A stretch of 19,186 nucleotides of DNA from Bacteroidota bacterium (GCA_018224415.1 JAGTUZ010000212.1:1-19186), one strand, 5' to 3'; numbered from the stretch's first letter, positions 1 through 7,806 are shown. Notes: generated by a model not told the origin, from the letters alone. Translations and numbers: made by a program.

Positions 1-268
1 TCGCCTCATCGGCCTGGGCATACGCGAGACGTACGCTGCCCAGCCATTTCTCCGCCTGCGCTTCGAGCAGGTGGTCCGCCTCTCCGGCGGCCGTTTCGCG
101 CAGGTCGAGGAAAAACCGTCCGGCACGATCGAACTCGGCGCGGTCATACAGCGCCCGGCCTTCGGCGATGCGCGGATCCTCCCGCGACGCGGAGTCGCTG
201 CCCGCGCAGGCAGCAAGCACCGTGAGGGAACAGATGACAATGCAGCGAACGACGTACCGACCGTTCAT
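1..268 (-). CDS. TPR-like lipoprotein, N-terminal part (runs off left edge)
   Basis: The visible 89 codons start with ATG at 268-266 and read through to the window edge. The N-terminus is a lipoprotein signal peptide: basic residues, a hydrophobic stretch, then a lipobox ending LAAC with the lipidated Cys at about residue 21. The mature part is helical and has the look of tetratricopeptide repeats (for example EGRALYDRAEFDRAGRFF followed by a second helical pair). It lies 50 nt downstream of the FecR-like gene on the same strand, so it is probably the third gene of the caspase operon. There is no good Shine-Dalgarno sequence before the ATG; translation may depend on the upstream gene. The TPR assignment is by pattern only, and the C-terminal part, which would tell the function, is not visible. 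Confidence 0.7.
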   Translation of the reverse strand, partial: MNGRYVVRCIVICSLTVLAACAGSDSASREDPRIAEGRALYDRAEFDRAGRFFLDLRETAAGEADHLLEAQAEKWLGSVRLAYAQADEA

Positions 269-335
269 TGCGGAGAAGAGGATTGTCACGGAAGAGCGGC
301 GCGTCACGGAAGAGCGGGTCATCGCGGAAGATAGG
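264..335 (-). repeat. 18-bp imperfect tandem repeat, 4 copies, at a gene junction
   Basis: Read on the minus strand, four consecutive 18-bp units share the core CTCTTCCGTGAC or close variants. The array includes the TGA stop of the FecR-like gene (319-321) and ends in the ATG of the following lipoprotein gene (266-268). In the third frame it would encode a PLFRDx-type hexapeptide repeat, but that frame belongs to neither gene. Confidence 0.7.
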
Positions 336-1383
336 CGGCCGGTCGACGATGGACAAGCGGAGCGAGCGCGGAGACCTGGTTTCCGAAACGCAGGAAGATC
401 TGGGCGAGCTGTTCTCCGGCGTAGGCCTCACCGCCGGGAACGCCGGCCAGGGCCAGAACATGCGGTAGTCCGTCGGAGAACAGTCGTTCGCGCTCGTCGA
501 GAAGGTAGGCGCAGTGCAGTGTGTGGTAGGAGGAAACATCAATGGCACCCTGCGCACGCAGATCGTCGAGATGGCGCATCTGCGCACGTGCGGCGTCCAT
601 ACCGGCCTGATCGACGAAGACAAAAGAGGCGTCGAGTCGTCCCTGCGGATCAGCGGCGCCTTCGGGCAGAATGCTCCAGTGGTAATGTACACGGGGACGC
701 GCCGCGAACCCCTGCGGCAGCCGCTCGAAGCGGAAGTGATTGAGCCGTCCGGCCGTGCCGCGGAGGGTCTGCCGCGCGATGACGGTGTTTGTTTCGTCTT
801 TGAGCAGCAGCACATAGTTCCGCTCGGCCGCGCCCGCGCTGGTGTCTGTGTCGAACCAGTAGAAGGACGGATTGTCGCCCGCGATCGCAAGGCGTGGAGC
901 AACGGCAATCGGCATGCCATCACCGCGAATACCGGACACCGAGGCAAGTTGCGCCTGCCAGACGCGTCCGCTGCGGCCGGCACCGAGCCCGTTCGAAGCG
1001 ACCTTGCGGGCATCCGCATCGTCGAGTCCGCGCGTCCCGCTTCCCGTGCGCAGCGTGCTTTCCCTGGGCGTCGCTCCGAGTACAAGCCCTTCGCCTTCCT
1101 TCAGGGAAAGAAAATCGCCGGAGAGGAATACCAGCGACACCTTGCCCTCGCGCACGGTGAGTTCCGCGCCGGCATGCAGTTTCATGCCCAGCGCCAGAGG
1201 GGTGTCTTCTGCGGCGCCGGCAACAGTGGTACTGCCTGTGACGGCGGCGCTGCCGTCCACCGCGGTGACCAGTGCGACCTCCCGCGCGGGTTCCACGCCG
1301 CTTCCGTACTGTGCCAGGGTCGTGGCGACCATCATGAGGATTGCCGCCGGGATGATAATAATGGACATGTATATCTGTTTCAT
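319..1383 (-). CDS. FecR-like domain exported protein
   Basis: This 354-aa protein starts at ATG 1383-1381, overlapping the TGA stop of the upstream caspase gene in an ATGA arrangement, which implies translational coupling. A signal peptide covers about residues 1-24 (ends TTLAQ). Residues about 35-105 resemble a FecR-type beta domain: a value (GSAAVTG), a threshold-like LGMKLHAGAELTVREGKVSLVF segment and SGDFLSLKEGEGLVLG. Residues about 160-245 look like a second beta-sandwich region, and the last 90 residues are helical. FecR domains in this context are usually not iron-related but occur as periplasmic partners of caspase/CHAT and TPR proteins; that is family knowledge, and the domain call here rests on pattern only. 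The role is unknown. The operon suggests it acts with the exported caspase-like protein outside the cytoplasm. Confidence 0.65.
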   Translation of the reverse strand: MKQIYMSIIIIPAAILMMVATTLAQYGSGVEPAREVALVTAVDGSAAVTGSTTVAGAAEDTPLALGMKLHAGAELTVREGKVSLVFLSGDFLSLKEGEGLVLGATPRESTLRTGSGTRGLDDADARKVASNGLGAGRSGRVWQAQLASVSGIRGDGMPIAVAPRLAIAGDNPSFYWFDTDTSAGAAERNYVLLLKDETNTVIARQTLRGTAGRLNHFRFERLPQGFAARPRVHYHWSILPEGAADPQGRLDASFVFVDQAGMDAARAQMRHLDDLRAQGAIDVSSYHTLHCAYLLDERERLFSDGLPHVLALAGVPGGEAYAGEQLAQIFLRFGNQVSALAPLVHRRPAAYLPR

Positions 1384-3683
1384 CGCACTCTCACGAAATC
1401 GAAGTTGGCAAACTGTTCTAGTCTTGGAACCATCGGATTCTGGCCACCTTGCGTCATCTCGCGCACGCGGTTGCTCACGTACAGCTGCAGCTCGCTCCAG
1501 TCCACGGTGCCGTCGCCGGTGAAATCGGCGGCGCCGCCGATGCCGTCGAGCAATGCGCGTGTGAATGCGCCGTGTCCCCAGCTGCGATCCTCGTAGGAAT
1601 ACTCGTTGCCCGAACTGCTGGTGAACACCACGCCTACCTGTCCCTGCAGCGAGGAGGCGACCTTCTCGTTCGAGGCGCCGGAGCTGACGTCGCCTGAATG
1701 GCATGCGTCGAGCAGGAGGATGACACGCCCGGCGCGCAACCCTGCGATTTCCGTGGCGAAATCCTCCCAGGCCAGACCGTCGCGGGTGATGTTCTTCCGG
1801 GCGGTACCGGACGGAAGATAATAATACTTGGTCATCCCTTTTGCGTCACGTTCCCGCACGCCGTGACCGCTGAAAAACAGTACAAGCATGTCTTCTGGCC
1901 GCATGTCGCCGAATCCCCTCACGGCCTCGAGGATCGCGGCGCGGGAGACCGTGGGTCCCGTCAGAGAGCGTGTATAGACGCGTGTGTAAAGGCCGCCCTC
2001 CTGTCGGGAAAGTTCATCGGCGAGGGCTTCCGCGTCGACGCCGGCGAACTGCAGGTCGGGGAAATGCGGCGCGTAGCTGTCCGATCCCACGGCAAGCACG
2101 TACAGATCGGGGTTGAGCCGCGTCTCCGTCTCGACGGTGATCAGGGCGCTTGCCTTGTCACTGCGCACACGCGCGGCGTTGAAGGCCACCGCTTCAACCA
2201 CGTTTTTCCCTGGCAGCACGCGAACGCGGCAGCGAATATGCAGCACCGTGTCGCTGCGTTCGAGTTCGGTCCATTCGAGCAACTGTTCGCGGGCGAGCTG
2301 CCGTTCGTTGAGCAGCAGCATCACCGAGGCGATATTCTTGCGGTCGGTGGCACGAACGTCCACCACCACCTCCAGCGCCTCGCTGCCGAAGGCGAAGAGC
2401 TGTCCGTCCCGCGGAGCGCGCAGGTCGATGCCGGGAGGATCCTCGACGGACTCGAGTCGCGCCGCCGGTGTATAGCCACCGCGCAGCACGTCCTCGATCA
2501 CGGCGGGACGGTGGTAAAGTTCGCTGTAGCGCTCGAGGGGAAGGATCTCCTGCCCACGCCGCCAGCGCACGTACCGGTCGCCGTAAGAGGAGCAGTCATA
2601 ATAGCCGTCGGGAGTGAAGCTCAGCCACTGTCCGTCACTGAACCCCACCATATTGAGGAGAAGAGATGCGTTTTCGGTATTCCACACTTTCACGGATCCG
2701 CTGCTGTGCGCGCTGTAGATTCTTTCGTCGTCCGGGGAAAAACAAAGAGCCATTGTACCATAGGACTCGCCGGGAAGTTTCTTCCGCAACAGCCGCCGTT
2801 TCCAGTCCCACAATTCGATCAGCCCGTTCATTTTCGCAACCAGCAGCAATTCCCCCGTACTGTCCAGCGCAAGTCCGCGCGCGAATCCATCGGACAGTTC
2901 AATATCACGAAACACCGCCCTCGTCTTCAGATCCCATACAACGATGCGGCCGCCCGCGCCGGAGGAGAAGAGCAGTTTCCCATCCGCCGAGAACAGCAGC
3001 GCGCGGGCCAGGCGGCGATGCCGGCCCAGATCCGCGACCGGAGCGCCGTCCGTGCTGTTCCAGAGACGCACGCTGCCGTCCTGCGCCGCGGAAGCGACAA
3101 GCGCTCCGTCGGGCGAAATGGCCACGGCGTTGATCCAGAGTCCCCCGGCCTCCACCGACCAGCGGGGACTCCCGTCGTCAAGATTCCAGGCGCGAATGCG
3201 TCCGTCACGCCCCCCCGTGACTACGGTTTCGCCGTCAGGCGTGATGGCGAGGGAGGAAACATATTGCCCGTGCGCGGGAATGTCATACAGTTGCACGCCG
3301 CTGCCCGCGTTCCATACGGACAGCTGCCCGTTCATGTCGCCAAGCGCCAGCCGGTTTCCCTTGAGATCCAGCTCCAGCGATGTCACCAGCGTGGGAGACG
3401 CCGACTTGAACATCCGGATGGCCTCTCCTGTGGAGAGATTCCAGGACTTGGCCGTGGAATCCCGTCCGCAGGAATACAGGGTGCGTCCGTCCGCCGACAG
3501 GGCCAGGTCCCACACGGCACCGGACTTCCCTTCTTCCAGATCGAGTTGCAGTCCTTGCTGCGCGGCACCCGCAAGCGGAAGGAAAAGGAGCAGGACGGCA
3601 AGCGCAAGCGCGGGACCAGACCCGGCAGGTACGGTCGCACATCGAAAACCGCGGGCGTTTCGGGATGGAAATGACTGCTGCAT
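1380..3683 (-). CDS. exported WD40-repeat protein with C-terminal caspase-like (C14) domain
   Basis: The protein has 767 aa. A signal peptide covers about residues 1-41 (hydrophobic ALALAVLLLFLPLAGA then AQQG). Residues about 45-340 hold six or seven WD40 repeats (several end in a WN/WD dipeptide; SPDG and SADG turns), followed by a degenerate blade (DGQWLSFTPDGYYDCSS, about 350-365). Residues about 415-515 look like an Ig-like beta domain. Residues about 525-767 are a caspase/metacaspase-type peptidase with the His in FFSGHG (H607) and the Cys in LLLDACHSGD (C661), so the dyad is intact. C14 enzymes cleave after Arg/Lys or Asp; the target is unknown. The chosen ATG at 3683 avoids longer in-frame starts: an upstream one (3731-3729) lies in the loop of the tRNA terminator, and the longest one runs through the tRNA itself. 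It heads a three-gene operon. Confidence 0.85.
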   Translation of the reverse strand: MQQSFPSRNARGFRCATVPAGSGPALALAVLLLFLPLAGAAQQGLQLDLEEGKSGAVWDLALSADGRTLYSCGRDSTAKSWNLSTGEAIRMFKSASPTLVTSLELDLKGNRLALGDMNGQLSVWNAGSGVQLYDIPAHGQYVSSLAITPDGETVVTGGRDGRIRAWNLDDGSPRWSVEAGGLWINAVAISPDGALVASAAQDGSVRLWNSTDGAPVADLGRHRRLARALLFSADGKLLFSSGAGGRIVVWDLKTRAVFRDIELSDGFARGLALDSTGELLLVAKMNGLIELWDWKRRLLRKKLPGESYGTMALCFSPDDERIYSAHSSGSVKVWNTENASLLLNMVGFSDGQWLSFTPDGYYDCSSYGDRYVRWRRGQEILPLERYSELYHRPAVIEDVLRGGYTPAARLESVEDPPGIDLRAPRDGQLFAFGSEALEVVVDVRATDRKNIASVMLLLNERQLAREQLLEWTELERSDTVLHIRCRVRVLPGKNVVEAVAFNAARVRSDKASALITVETETRLNPDLYVLAVGSDSYAPHFPDLQFAGVDAEALADELSRQEGGLYTRVYTRSLTGPTVSRAAILEAVRGFGDMRPEDMLVLFFSGHGVRERDAKGMTKYYYLPSGTARKNITRDGLAWEDFATEIAGLRAGRVILLLDACHSGDVSSGASNEKVASSLQGQVGVVFTSSSGNEYSYEDRSWGHGAFTRALLDGIGGAADFTGDGTVDWSELQLYVSNRVREMTQGGQNPMVPRLEQFANFDFVRVR

Positions 3684-3687
3684 GGGG

Positions 3688-3715
3688 ATTATCGTGCTCG
3701 TGGCAATTGCTGCAA
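3688..3715 (-). promoter_or_regulatory. possible promoter of the caspase operon
   Basis: On the minus strand TTGCAG (3715-3710) and GATAAT (3693-3688) are separated by 16 nt, directly after the tRNA terminator. The predicted transcription start falls at or within the start codon at 3683, so the message would be nearly leaderless. No Shine-Dalgarno sequence is visible before that ATG, which fits, but the promoter is found by eye only. Confidence 0.35.
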
Positions 3716-3742
3716 TAAAAAGCCGGACCATCGGATCCGGCT
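3711..3742 (-). terminator. rho-independent terminator of tRNA-Ser
   Basis: On the minus strand a 7-bp perfect stem (AGCCGGA / TCCGGCT) with an 8-nt loop is followed by TTTTATT. It lies 7 nt beyond the tRNA 3' end and separates the tRNA from the caspase gene. Confidence 0.8.
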
Positions 3743-3748
3743 CGGGTG

Positions 3749-3834
3749 CGGAAGGGGTAGGATTCGAACCCACGGATGGTTGCCCATCTCCGGTTTTCAA
3801 GACCGGCGCAATCGACCAACTCTGCCACCCTTCC
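3749..3834 (-). tRNA. tRNA-Ser (anticodon UGA)
   Basis: The 86-nt molecule has a 7-bp acceptor stem (GGAAGGG / CCCTTCC), a D arm, an anticodon stem CCGGT/ACCGG around the loop CTTGAAA giving anticodon TGA, a long variable arm typical of tRNA-Ser, and the T-loop motif GGTTCGAATCC. The discriminator base is G. The CCA end is not encoded (CAC follows). It decodes UCA/UCG-type serine codons. It has its own promoter and terminator. Confidence 0.95.
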
Positions 3835-3867
3835 AGGAAAACAAACGGCAGTCGCCGGGGAGAGTGA

Positions 3868-3896
3868 AAAATACTGTGATCTTCCCGGAATCGCAA
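3868..3896 (-). promoter_or_regulatory. sigma70-type promoter of tRNA-Ser
   Basis: TTGCGA (3896-3891) and TATTTT (3873-3868) on the minus strand are separated by exactly 17 nt. The predicted start lies about 27 nt upstream of the mature tRNA 5' end. Confidence 0.65.
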
Positions 3897-3944
3897 TGCG
3901 GATTCTCACATCTGCCAGAAGCAGAATATCCGTCAGAAACAGAA

Positions 3945-3973
3945 CATCCCGTCAGCCTGATGCTGACGGGATG
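3945..3973 (-). terminator. terminator after the 81-aa gene
   Basis: A perfect 12-bp inverted repeat (CATCCCGTCAGC and its complement) with a 5-nt loop sits 24 nt after the stop codon. On the minus strand it is followed by TTCTGTTTCTG, a moderate U-rich tail; no such tail is present on the plus strand. Confidence 0.75.
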
Positions 3974-3997
3974 CTCCGATATCAATCGAAAGGATGA

Positions 3998-4243
3998 TCA
4001 CTTGTTGATCTGATAGACGATCTTGCGAACCGTATCGAACTGTAGGTAAGGATACATTTCGCGGATCTTGTCTATCGCGTCGCCTGCGCTCATTTCCTTG
4101 CGCATGTTGCGGAAGAGGCGGCGGATTTTGTAATCGCGGATCGCCTTCTCACTGAAGAGGTTGTGCTTCTCCAGCTCGAAATAGGTATCATCGTCGATGA
4201 TGTCGCGAAGAGGATTGTCGCTCTTCAACATGTCGTTATGCAT
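3998..4243 (-). CDS. small protein of unknown function (81 aa)
   Basis: The ATG at 4243 is preceded by a good Shine-Dalgarno sequence (GGAGG, 5 nt away) and the gene is followed by a strong terminator, so it is very likely real and monocistronic. The product is charged and predicted to be mostly helical, with no signal peptide, no membrane segment and no cysteines. The C-terminal part (DAIDKIREMYPYLQFDTVRKIVYQ) has the helix-turn-helix-like spacing of short DNA-binding regulators, but this is only a resemblance. I do not recognise the family with certainty. It has lower GC than its neighbours, as does the 275-nt region upstream, in which I see no convincing promoter. Confidence 0.75.
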   Translation of the reverse strand: MHNDMLKSDNPLRDIIDDDTYFELEKHNLFSEKAIRDYKIRRLFRNMRKEMSAGDAIDKIREMYPYLQFDTVRKIVYQINK

Positions 4244-4518
4244 AGTGCCTCCAAGAGAGATGTGGATGAACGGTTAATACGTGAAGCACTAACAATAGCG
4301 GCCGATACACATACTCCTTTGCCTGATGCTTCGCTCTTTGGTATTGAGACACGGTCAGGGGAAAAAAGTTACAAACCGGTGACCGCATCAATTTTTGACT
4401 CGACATGAACCTAAACGCGAAATCGTCACGTTTTGTTTCAGCTCTGGAGAAAAAAATTGGTGCGGTAGGGTTCGATAGAGAAACGTATTGTTGGAATTGA
4501 GGCAAATGTAGGGACTCT

Positions 4519-5985
4519 TCACCCGAAATGCAAGGAGGAATCCACAGGTTCCGAATTTATGACCTGAAGGAATTCTCCGGTAGAAGAATAGCCCGAGGAT
4601 CGAAGCCATGCCTGGACGGTGCCGGGAAGCGATGCTGTCAGGAAACGTCCGTCGGCGACACGCGACGCGGCGTCCTCGAACACCGTCCCCCAGCCGGGAA
4701 AATCATGGGCATCGTAGGTTGTATTGTGGAAAAGCAGCACAGCGGCGCCACCGTGCGAAGCCGTCACATCGAGCAGCCCGGCGATGCGTCTGCCTGCGTC
4801 CCGGGGCGACAGACCGCGGTAAAACGCAAGCGTGCCGTCCATCACCGTCAGCGGCAGTTCCCACAGCGGAATAGGCGATCCCGTCTCCAGATCCCATGGA
4901 AGGAAGGGATGACACATGCCGTTGCGGAATCCCTCCTGTTCGGCGAAGCCGAGCGTGGAATCGACGGTGAAGCCTTCTGCGGCCTGCTGGCGCCAGGTCT
5001 GTGGATAGACAAAACGCAGGTAGTGTTGGCGTATGCTGCGCAGTTCCTCCCCGGTGGCCCGGCGCAGGCGGCGCGCTTCCCTGGCAAGCATGGACGCATC
5101 GGTGTGGGCATGAAAACTCGGGTGCAGCCCGATATCGTGTCCCGCCTCGCGCAGAAGCGCGAGAATATCCCGCGCACGCGTGGAGCGCAGCGAGTACGTG
5201 ACGTCGCGTTTGTCGGTCCCTCCTGCCTTGAAAAGCCAGCTCCCGGTGATCCCAAGCCGCCGCTCGACCTCGAGCATGCGCGCAATCGACAACACGTAGG
5301 GATCCTTCTCGCGCTGGCGGAAGGCGAGATATTCCCGCAACCGGAGCATACGATCCGCGAATCCTGTCCGCGTGCGATTGAAGAGGAAATTCTTCACCAC
5401 TTCGCGAAACAGCAAGCCGGGCGTGAACTTGGAGAGGTAGTCGATGTCGTGCGTCAGAACCGCGGCAGCGGAAAAGCCGTCGTATCGCGCGCTCCCTTCC
5501 GCGGTTGCCCCGAGCAGAACACGCAGCAGCAACGCATATTCCGACACGACCGGACGGTCGCTTTCTCCTCTCCTGCCCAGCAGGCTCTCCGACGCGAGGA
5601 CGCGGCCGAAACCATCATGCCGTCCGGCCGTCCACTCCTCGTGCAGGGAAAGGAAGAAAAACGCCGCGGCAACAATATCCGTCGGGATCGGGACGTCCGC
5701 AACGGGAAACAACGAAAGCACACGCCGTCCCGCGACCGTGATGTCGGCTGCCTCGGGAGCAAGCCGCTCACGCCGCAGAAGGCGCGGTGCATCGGGCGAG
5801 GCGGGGAGCCACAGGGCCTCCCCGTTCGCGGCATTGCCATAATGGATGTGGGAAGCGGAGACAACGAATCGGACGCGGTATCCGGCGATCATCGCCAGAG
5901 TGGCGAGCGCATACCGCGCCGGCGGACGGAAGGCCGGGTCGCAGTCAAGAGATATGCGGAGCTCGTTGTCCAGAAGTTGCTCCAA
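4519..5985 (-). CDS. polysaccharide deacetylase-family protein with DUF7033-type N-terminus
   Basis: The 488-aa protein has an N-terminal domain (about 1-165) like DUF7033 (ends its core with HIHYG, then the PTDIVAAAFFFLSLHEEW segment) and a NodB-like domain from about 170. Metal-binding features are visible: LTHDIDYL (D180, D182) and AGHDIGLHPS (H283, H288), and the conserved RQHYLRF and DSTLGFAEQEGFRNG segments follow. Family members act on surface polysaccharide or are linked to polysaccharide gene clusters; the substrate is unknown. No signal peptide is seen. The only upstream start after the rlpA stop is a TTG at 5985-5983 without a clear ribosome site; the first ATG would be at codon 32 and would cut into the domain, so TTG is preferred. 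It follows the RlpA-like gene by 66 nt in the same frame and is probably co-transcribed with it. Confidence 0.8.
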   Translation of the reverse strand: MEQLLDNELRISLDCDPAFRPPARYALATLAMIAGYRVRFVVSASHIHYGNAANGEALWLPASPDAPRLLRRERLAPEAADITVAGRRVLSLFPVADVPIPTDIVAAAFFFLSLHEEWTAGRHDGFGRVLASESLLGRRGESDRPVVSEYALLLRVLLGATAEGSARYDGFSAAAVLTHDIDYLSKFTPGLLFREVVKNFLFNRTRTGFADRMLRLREYLAFRQREKDPYVLSIARMLEVERRLGITGSWLFKAGGTDKRDVTYSLRSTRARDILALLREAGHDIGLHPSFHAHTDASMLAREARRLRRATGEELRSIRQHYLRFVYPQTWRQQAAEGFTVDSTLGFAEQEGFRNGMCHPFLPWDLETGSPIPLWELPLTVMDGTLAFYRGLSPRDAGRRIAGLLDVTASHGGAAVLLFHNTTYDAHDFPGWGTVFEDAASRVADGRFLTASLPGTVQAWLRSSGYSSTGEFLQVINSEPVDSSLHFG

Positions 5986-6017
5986 TGGTTGTACTCGGAC
6001 AGTCCCGGCCGCGTGCT

Positions 6018-6049
6018 GGCTGCGAAACGGATCGTGGCGGCTGCGAAAC
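6018..6049. repeat. 11-bp direct repeat, 21-bp period
   Basis: GGCTGCGAAAC occurs at 6018-6028 and 6039-6049, exactly two helical turns apart, in the short spacer between the RlpA-like and deacetylase genes. No function is known. Confidence 0.6.
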
Positions 6050-6051
6050 CG

Positions 6052-6486
6052 TCAGCTTTCGCCCCAGACCAGCACTTCGACACGCACGCGCATCAGGCCG
6101 TCGTGCAGCATGTCGAGCTGTTCGGCGGCCGCCCGGCTCAGGTCGATGATGCGCGAGCGGACAAACGGACCACGGTCGTTGACCCGCACGATGACTTCGT
6201 TGCCGTTATCCATTGAAACCACGCGCAGCCACGTGCCGAACGGAAAATCACGATGCGCCGCGGTCAGTTCCCGCCTGTCGTAACGCTCGCCGTTTGCCGT
6301 CGTTCTTCCGTGGAACTTGTTGTGATAGAAGGATGCCACGCCCTCGTCGGTTTCCAGAACCTCACGGGCGGGGTAGTTCTTGAAGTCATGCCAGTCGGCG
6401 GTCTCGCGTGTCGATGAACACGCCGAGAACAGCAGCACCCCCAGCAGCAGCAGGACGGTATGTCTGTGTTTCTCGAGAAAAGTCAT
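6052..6486 (-). CDS. rlpA: RlpA-like septal ring lipoprotein
   Basis: The 144-aa protein is a lipoprotein: positively charged start, hydrophobic LLLLGVLLF and lipobox FSAC with Cys at residue 23. Residues about 48-140 form the double-psi beta-barrel of RlpA, with GVASFYHNKFHGRTTANGER, TAAHRDFPFGTWLRV and VRVNDRGPF clearly visible. RlpA proteins bind denuded glycan at septa, and some are lytic transglycosylases. The C-terminal SPOR domain found in many homologues is absent, so this is a short form. It would act in the periplasm on peptidoglycan, anchored to a membrane. It lies between mannose-1-phosphate guanylyltransferase and the deacetylase, all on the minus strand, with a 155-nt repeat-rich spacer upstream. 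Confidence 0.85.
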   Translation of the reverse strand: MTFLEKHRHTVLLLLGVLLFSACSSTRETADWHDFKNYPAREVLETDEGVASFYHNKFHGRTTANGERYDRRELTAAHRDFPFGTWLRVVSMDNGNEVIVRVNDRGPFVRSRIIDLSRAAAEQLDMLHDGLMRVRVEVLVWGES

Positions 6487-6571
6487 TCATGGCACGCTCG
6501 CTGTGATACAAATTTTTTAATGGCAATCGCCTGAGGTCCACCGCAGTGCACTTCGGCGACTCCCGACACTC

Positions 6572-6640
6572 TCCGTCCTCCGTCCTCCATCCTCCATCCT
6601 GCAGCGCCGAAGGCGTTAACGCGCCAAGGCGCCAAGACCT
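6572..6640. repeat. 7-bp tandem repeat (4 copies) followed by short GC hairpins
   Basis: At 6572-6599 the plus strand has two TCCGTCC and two TCCATCC units in perfect 7-bp register (purine-rich GGAYGGA on the minus strand). Directly after it lie short hairpin-forming segments with GAA or AA loops (GCGCCGAAGGCG and CGCCAAGGCG). The block lies just downstream of manC and has no coding signal. Confidence 0.7.
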
Positions 6641-6641
6641 C

Positions 6642-7727
6642 CTACAGGTATTGGTCGAGGCCTTTTTTCCGGAGATGGTCCACCACCTCCTTGACTTCCT
6701 GCGATCGGCCCTTGTGGCAGATCAGCAGTGCATCGTCGGTGTCGATGACAATGAGATCCTCGACGCCGATGAGCGCAGTAAAACGATTTCCACCTGCGGA
6801 TATGTGGGAATTACGGACGTCGCGCAGGAAAACCCCTTCCGACGCCGCATTGTCGCATTCGTCTTTCGGGAACAGGCGTGCAACCTCGTCCCAGCTGCCC
6901 AGGTCGTTCCAGCCGAAGTCGGCAGGAATCACGTAGCGGTTCTCTGCCTTCTCCATGACGCCGTAGTCAATGGAAATGGGCCGCATTCCGTTGTAGGCCT
7001 GTTCCAGCGCCTGCGTCCAGTTGGGCGTGTCGATCGCCTCATCGAGTTTCTGCAGTTCGTCGGACAGTTCGGGGAGGTGGTCGACGATGCCGTTGAGGAT
7101 CGTGGAGACACGCCAGATGAACATACCGCTGTTCCACACGAAATCGCCGCTTTCGAGAAAGAGCTGTGCGGTTTCGAGATTGGGTTTTTCGGCAAATGTC
7201 ACAACCTTGTACCCGTCATGGGCGGCATAGGGCCGCTCGTGATTTTCGTGGTTGAACTGAATGTACCCGTAGCCGGTCTCGGGTCGATCGGGGGTGACAC
7301 CGATCGTCACGAAACCGCGTGACTCGTCGGCGACGGCGATGCCCTTGCGCAGGGTGTCCTGGAAGGCGGCGATGTCGTGCACCAGATGATCGGCCGGCAG
7401 GACGATCATCATCGCCTCACCGGCGCGTTTGCGCAGAATCTGGGCCCCGAGGCCAATGGCCGGAGCCGTATTTCTGCCCACCGGTTCGACAATGATGTTT
7501 TCAGGCGGCACCTGCGGCAGCTGTCGGCGGATTTCCTCGGCCTGGAAGGCGCCTGTCACGATAAGAATGTTTTCGCGGGGAACAATCGGATCGAGCCGGT
7601 AGACGGTATTCTGGATCATCGTGCCCTTGCCGATGATTTCGAGGAGCTGTTTTGGCGAGTATTCGCGGCTGCGCGGCCAGAATCGCGCGCCGACCCCGCC
7701 GGCGATAATCAATGCGTAGACGTCCAT
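6642..7727 (-). CDS. manC: mannose-1-phosphate guanylyltransferase
   Basis: The 361-aa protein makes GDP-mannose from mannose-1-phosphate and GTP, the donor for mannosylated or fucosylated glycans. It begins with the nucleotidyltransferase signature (LIIAGGVGARFWPRSREYSPKQLL, residues about 6-29). Other family segments are EPVGRNTAPAIGLGA, VLPADHLV, TGYGYIQF, FAEKP, FVWNSGMFIWR and GWNDLGSWDE. The length fits the short single-domain form without the C-terminal phosphomannose isomerase domain. The ATG at 7727 is clear, though no Shine-Dalgarno sequence is seen. A possible -35 (TTGACT, 7771-7766) lies upstream but has a poor -10. It follows atpC after a terminator. It could supply the glycan pathway to which the nearby deacetylase belongs; that link is inference. 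Confidence 0.93.
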   Translation of the reverse strand: MDVYALIIAGGVGARFWPRSREYSPKQLLEIIGKGTMIQNTVYRLDPIVPRENILIVTGAFQAEEIRRQLPQVPPENIIVEPVGRNTAPAIGLGAQILRKRAGEAMMIVLPADHLVHDIAAFQDTLRKGIAVADESRGFVTIGVTPDRPETGYGYIQFNHENHERPYAAHDGYKVVTFAEKPNLETAQLFLESGDFVWNSGMFIWRVSTILNGIVDHLPELSDELQKLDEAIDTPNWTQALEQAYNGMRPISIDYGVMEKAENRYVIPADFGWNDLGSWDEVARLFPKDECDNAASEGVFLRDVRNSHISAGGNRFTALIGVEDLIVIDTDDALLICHKGRSQEVKEVVDHLRKKGLDQYL

Positions 7728-7769
7728 TTGTCAGTCATGATCCGTATTGCGCCGCAAAGGCGGCAAGTC

Positions 7770-7806
7770 AAAGAAAACCCGCTTCCGGTTGTTGTGCGGA
7801 AACGGG
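7770..7806 (-). terminator. terminator of the atpD-atpC operon
   Basis: On the minus strand CCCGTTTCCG and CGGAAGCGGG form a 10-bp stem (one G-U pair) around a 9-nt loop and are followed by TTTTCTTT. It lies 20 nt after the atpC stop. Confidence 0.75.

Noticed and set aside
144..1085. 313-codon minus-strand frame with PLFRDx-type repeats at its end
   Set aside because: It lies in the third frame across the FecR-like gene and the next start, has no signal of coding, and its repeat comes from the 18-bp DNA repeat.
1698..3674. Long plus-strand open frame (658 codons) opposite the caspase gene
   Set aside because: It is an antisense shadow in GC-rich DNA. The minus-strand reading has clear WD40 and caspase motifs; the plus reading has no domain, ribosome site or plausible start.
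3684..3896. N-terminal extension of the caspase protein up to 838 codons
   Set aside because: The extension reads through the tRNA-Ser gene and its terminator, so it cannot be translated as part of this protein.
4528..6216. Long plus-strand open frame opposite the deacetylase gene
   Set aside because: Antisense shadow without recognisable protein features; it also crosses two real genes.
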